This document shows, in pieces, positions 39,772 through 41,488 of a stretch of DNA of 41,488 nt; within the stretch, counting starts at the first letter, position 1, and each line of letters opens with the position of its first letter. The position numbers and the translations under genes were made by a program. Location: positions 1-41,488 of the forward strand of contig DATMFQ010000025.1 of NCBI GenBank assembly GCA_035556075.1. The letters run 5' to 3'. The DNA is from 73-13 sp035556075. Lineage in GTDB: Bacteria > Actinomycetota > Actinomycetes > Actinomycetales > Microbacteriaceae. Below the pieces are notes generated by a model. It saw only the letters and a list, made by a program, of their open reading frames with translations, made no database searches and was not told where the DNA came from.

Positions 39772-41488
39772 TCAGCTCCTCCCGGCGCCATCTGCATTGT
39801 CAACACCGGCACCGACTGGGATCGCCTGCGACGCGTCGCCGCCAGGCTGCCCTGCGAGCTCCGGGTGGTTGAGGTCGAAGGCCGGCGACTCTGAGCGGAT
39901 ACGCGGGATCGACACGAAGTTGTGGCGCGGCGGCGGGCAGCTCGTCGCCCACTCGAGCGAGCGACCGTAGCCCCACGGGTCGTTGACCGTGACCTTCGGC
40001 GCGCGACGTGCGGTGATCCACACGTTGTAGAAGAACGGGATCATCGAGATCGCGAGGATCGCTGCCCCGATCGACGAGAGCTGATTCATCCAGGTGATGC
40101 CGTCCTCCACGAGATAGTCGCGGTAGCGGCGCGGCATCCCCATGACACCCGCCCAGTGCTGGACGAGGAATGTCGTGTGGAAGCCGAGGAACAGCAACCA
40201 GAAGTGCAGCTTGCCGAGACGCTCGTTGAGCATCTTGCCCGTCCACTTCGGCCACCAGAAGTAGAACCCGGCGAACATCGCGAAGACGACGGTGCCGAAC
40301 ACCACGTAGTGGAAGTGCGCGATGAGGAAGTAAGTGTCCGAAATGTGGAAGTCGAGCGGCGGCGACGCGAGGATGACGCCCGTGAGTCCCCCGAAGGTGA
40401 AGGTGATGAGGAAGCCGATCGACCAGAGCATCGGTGACTCGAAGGTCACTGAGCCTCGCCACATGGTGCCGATCCAGTTGAAGATCTTCACGCCCGTCGG
40501 GATCGCGATCATCATCGTCATGAGGGCGAAGAATGGCAGCAGCACGGAGCCGGTGACATACATGTGGTGCGCCCAGACCGTGACCGACAGGGCCGCGATC
40601 GCGATGGTCGCGATGACGAGCGTCTTGTAGCCGAAGACCGGCTTGCGGCTGAACACCGGGAAGATCTCGGAGACGATGCCGAAGAACGGCAACGCGATGA
40701 TGTACACCTCGGGGTGGCCGAAGAACCAGAACAGGTGCTGCCACAGCACCGGTCCACCGTTCTCCGGGTTGTAGATCTGCCCACCCCAGACCCGGTCCAC
40801 CCCGAGGGCGAGTACCGCGACCGCAAGGATCGGGAAGACGAGGATCACCAGCAGCGAGGTGATGAGCGTGTTCCAAGTGAAGATCGGCATGCGCCACATC
40901 GTCATGCCGGGTGCGCGCAGCGTGATGATCGTCGTGATGAAGTTCACCGCGCCGAGGATCGTGCCGAAGCCGGAGAGGCCGAGGCCGAACACCCAGAGGT
41001 TGCCACCGAAGCCTGGCGAGAAGGTCTGCTCCGACAGCGGCACGTAGGCCGTCCAGCCGAAGGATGCAGCGCCCTGGGGGGTGAGGAAGCCGGCGACCGC
41101 GATGAGCGAGCCGAAGCTGTAGAGCCAGTAGGCGAAGGCGTTGAGCCGCGGGAAGGCGACATCCGGCGCGCCGATCTGCAGCGGCATGATGACGTTCGCG
41201 AATGCGGCGAACAGCGGCGTCGCGAACATGAGCAGCATGATCGTGCCGTGCATCGTGAAGAGTTGGTTGTACTGCTCACCGGTCTGGATGAGGTCCATGC
41301 CCGGCCCGGCGAGCTGCGCACGGATGAGCAGTGCCATGACGCCGCCTATGAGGAACCAGATGAACGACGTGATCAGGTACATGTACCCGATGACCTTGTG
41401 GTCCGTGGAGGTGATCCACTTGGCGAGCACGTTCCCCTTGCGCTCGACCTTGCGTCCGGGAGCGATCCCGGTCTCTGGGTTGATGAGT
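39772..41488 (-). CDS. ctaD: Cytochrome c oxidase subunit I, 5' end outside the window
   Basis: The catalytic heme-copper subunit of the aa3 oxidase. The frame starts at or beyond the right edge: 19 further in-frame codons (L-I-N-P-E-T-G...K-G-N) precede the V-L-A-K-W-I-T-S-T-D-H-K block, so the GTG at 41430 is not taken as the start. W-F-F-G-H-P-E-V-Y carries the copper ligand and cross-linked tyrosine. Y-F-L-I-A-H-F-H-Y-V-V-F-G has the heme histidines. About twelve helices are present. ctaC is expected just outside. Confidence 0.96.
   Translation of the reverse strand, partial: LINPETGIAPGRKVERKGNVLAKWITSTDHKVIGYMYLITSFIWFLIGGVMALLIRAQLAGPGMDLIQTGEQYNQLFTMHGTIMLLMFATPLFAAFANVIMPLQIGAPDVAFPRLNAFAYWLYSFGSLIAVAGFLTPQGAASFGWTAYVPLSEQTFSPGFGGNLWVFGLGLSGFGTILGAVNFITTIITLRAPGMTMWRMPIFTWNTLITSLLVILVFPILAVAVLALGVDRVWGGQIYNPENGGPVLWQHLFWFFGHPEVYIIALPFFGIVSEIFPVFSRKPVFGYKTLVIATIAIAALSVTVWAHHMYVTGSVLLPFFALMTMMIAIPTGVKIFNWIGTMWRGSVTFESPMLWSIGFLITFTFGGLTGVILASPPLDFHISDTYFLIAHFHYVVFGTVVFAMFAGFYFWWPKWTGKMLNERLGKLHFWLLFLGFHTTFLVQHWAGVMGMPRRYRDYLVEDGITWMNQLSSIGAAILAISMIPFFYNVWITARRAPKVTVNDPWGYGRSLEWATSCPPPRHNFVSIPRIRSESPAFDLNHPELAGQPGGDASQAIPVGAGVDNADGAGRS

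Overview
The window is GC-rich (roughly two thirds G+C by eye) and densely coding. It reads as chromosomal DNA from an actinobacterium of the order Micrococcales, most likely Microbacteriaceae. The support is RbpA, PafB/PafC beside tatA-tatC-helY, an actinobacterial diheme QcrC with QcrA/QcrB and CtaE next to trpD, a four-part oxidase with CtaF, and many leaderless-type promoters. I cannot assign a genus.

Layout. 1-2345: a leftward peroxidase and histidine phosphatase pair, an EEP-family protein, tRNA-Leu(GAG) with a terminator, then an unusual repeat-rich leader. 2346-4624: DUF488 protein, nitronate monooxygenase-like protein and UppP. 4634-15228: PAC2 protein, then a long rightward run HAD - trmI - FKBP lipoprotein - pafB - pafC - tatA - tatC - helY - lnt. 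This is the usual Pup-proteasome neighbourhood, but arc/mpa, dop, pup, prcBA and pafA are all absent from it. 15212-17836: rbpA, GDPD, SPFH and NfeD, leftward. 17930-20171: SDR, Nudix, and an AEC transporter preceded by a nine-codon leader ORF. 20197-27494: a catabolic or uptake cluster with an amino-acid-type ABC transporter, a PucR regulator and two paralogous class III aminotransferases. 27657-30903: a two-module SDR with a four-cysteine knuckle, a small Cys/His protein divergent from an OhrR-like MarR regulator across a perfect palindrome, and a membrane-anchored zincin. 30917-33483: glpK and trpD. 33561-41488: the terminal respiratory genes ctaE-qcrC-qcrA-qcrB converging on ctaD-ctaF. A decayed IS110-family element sits in the gap between them, with a possible bridge-RNA region upstream of its broken transposase.

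The strongest non-coding signal is a recurrent start architecture, TANNNT followed by six bases and then ATG or GTG, at about a dozen genes. Several -10 boxes re-use the stop codon of the upstream gene, so the apparent long operons probably contain many internal leaderless promoters. Other points of interest are a 19-bp palindrome that gives two convergent genes mirror-image stop codons and near-identical C-termini, operator-like dyads at 2188-2326, 17869-17892, 27499-27578 and 29369-29386, and a roughly threefold excess of the hexamer GCATTC/GAATGC across the window. No CRISPR array, phage or defence island was seen.
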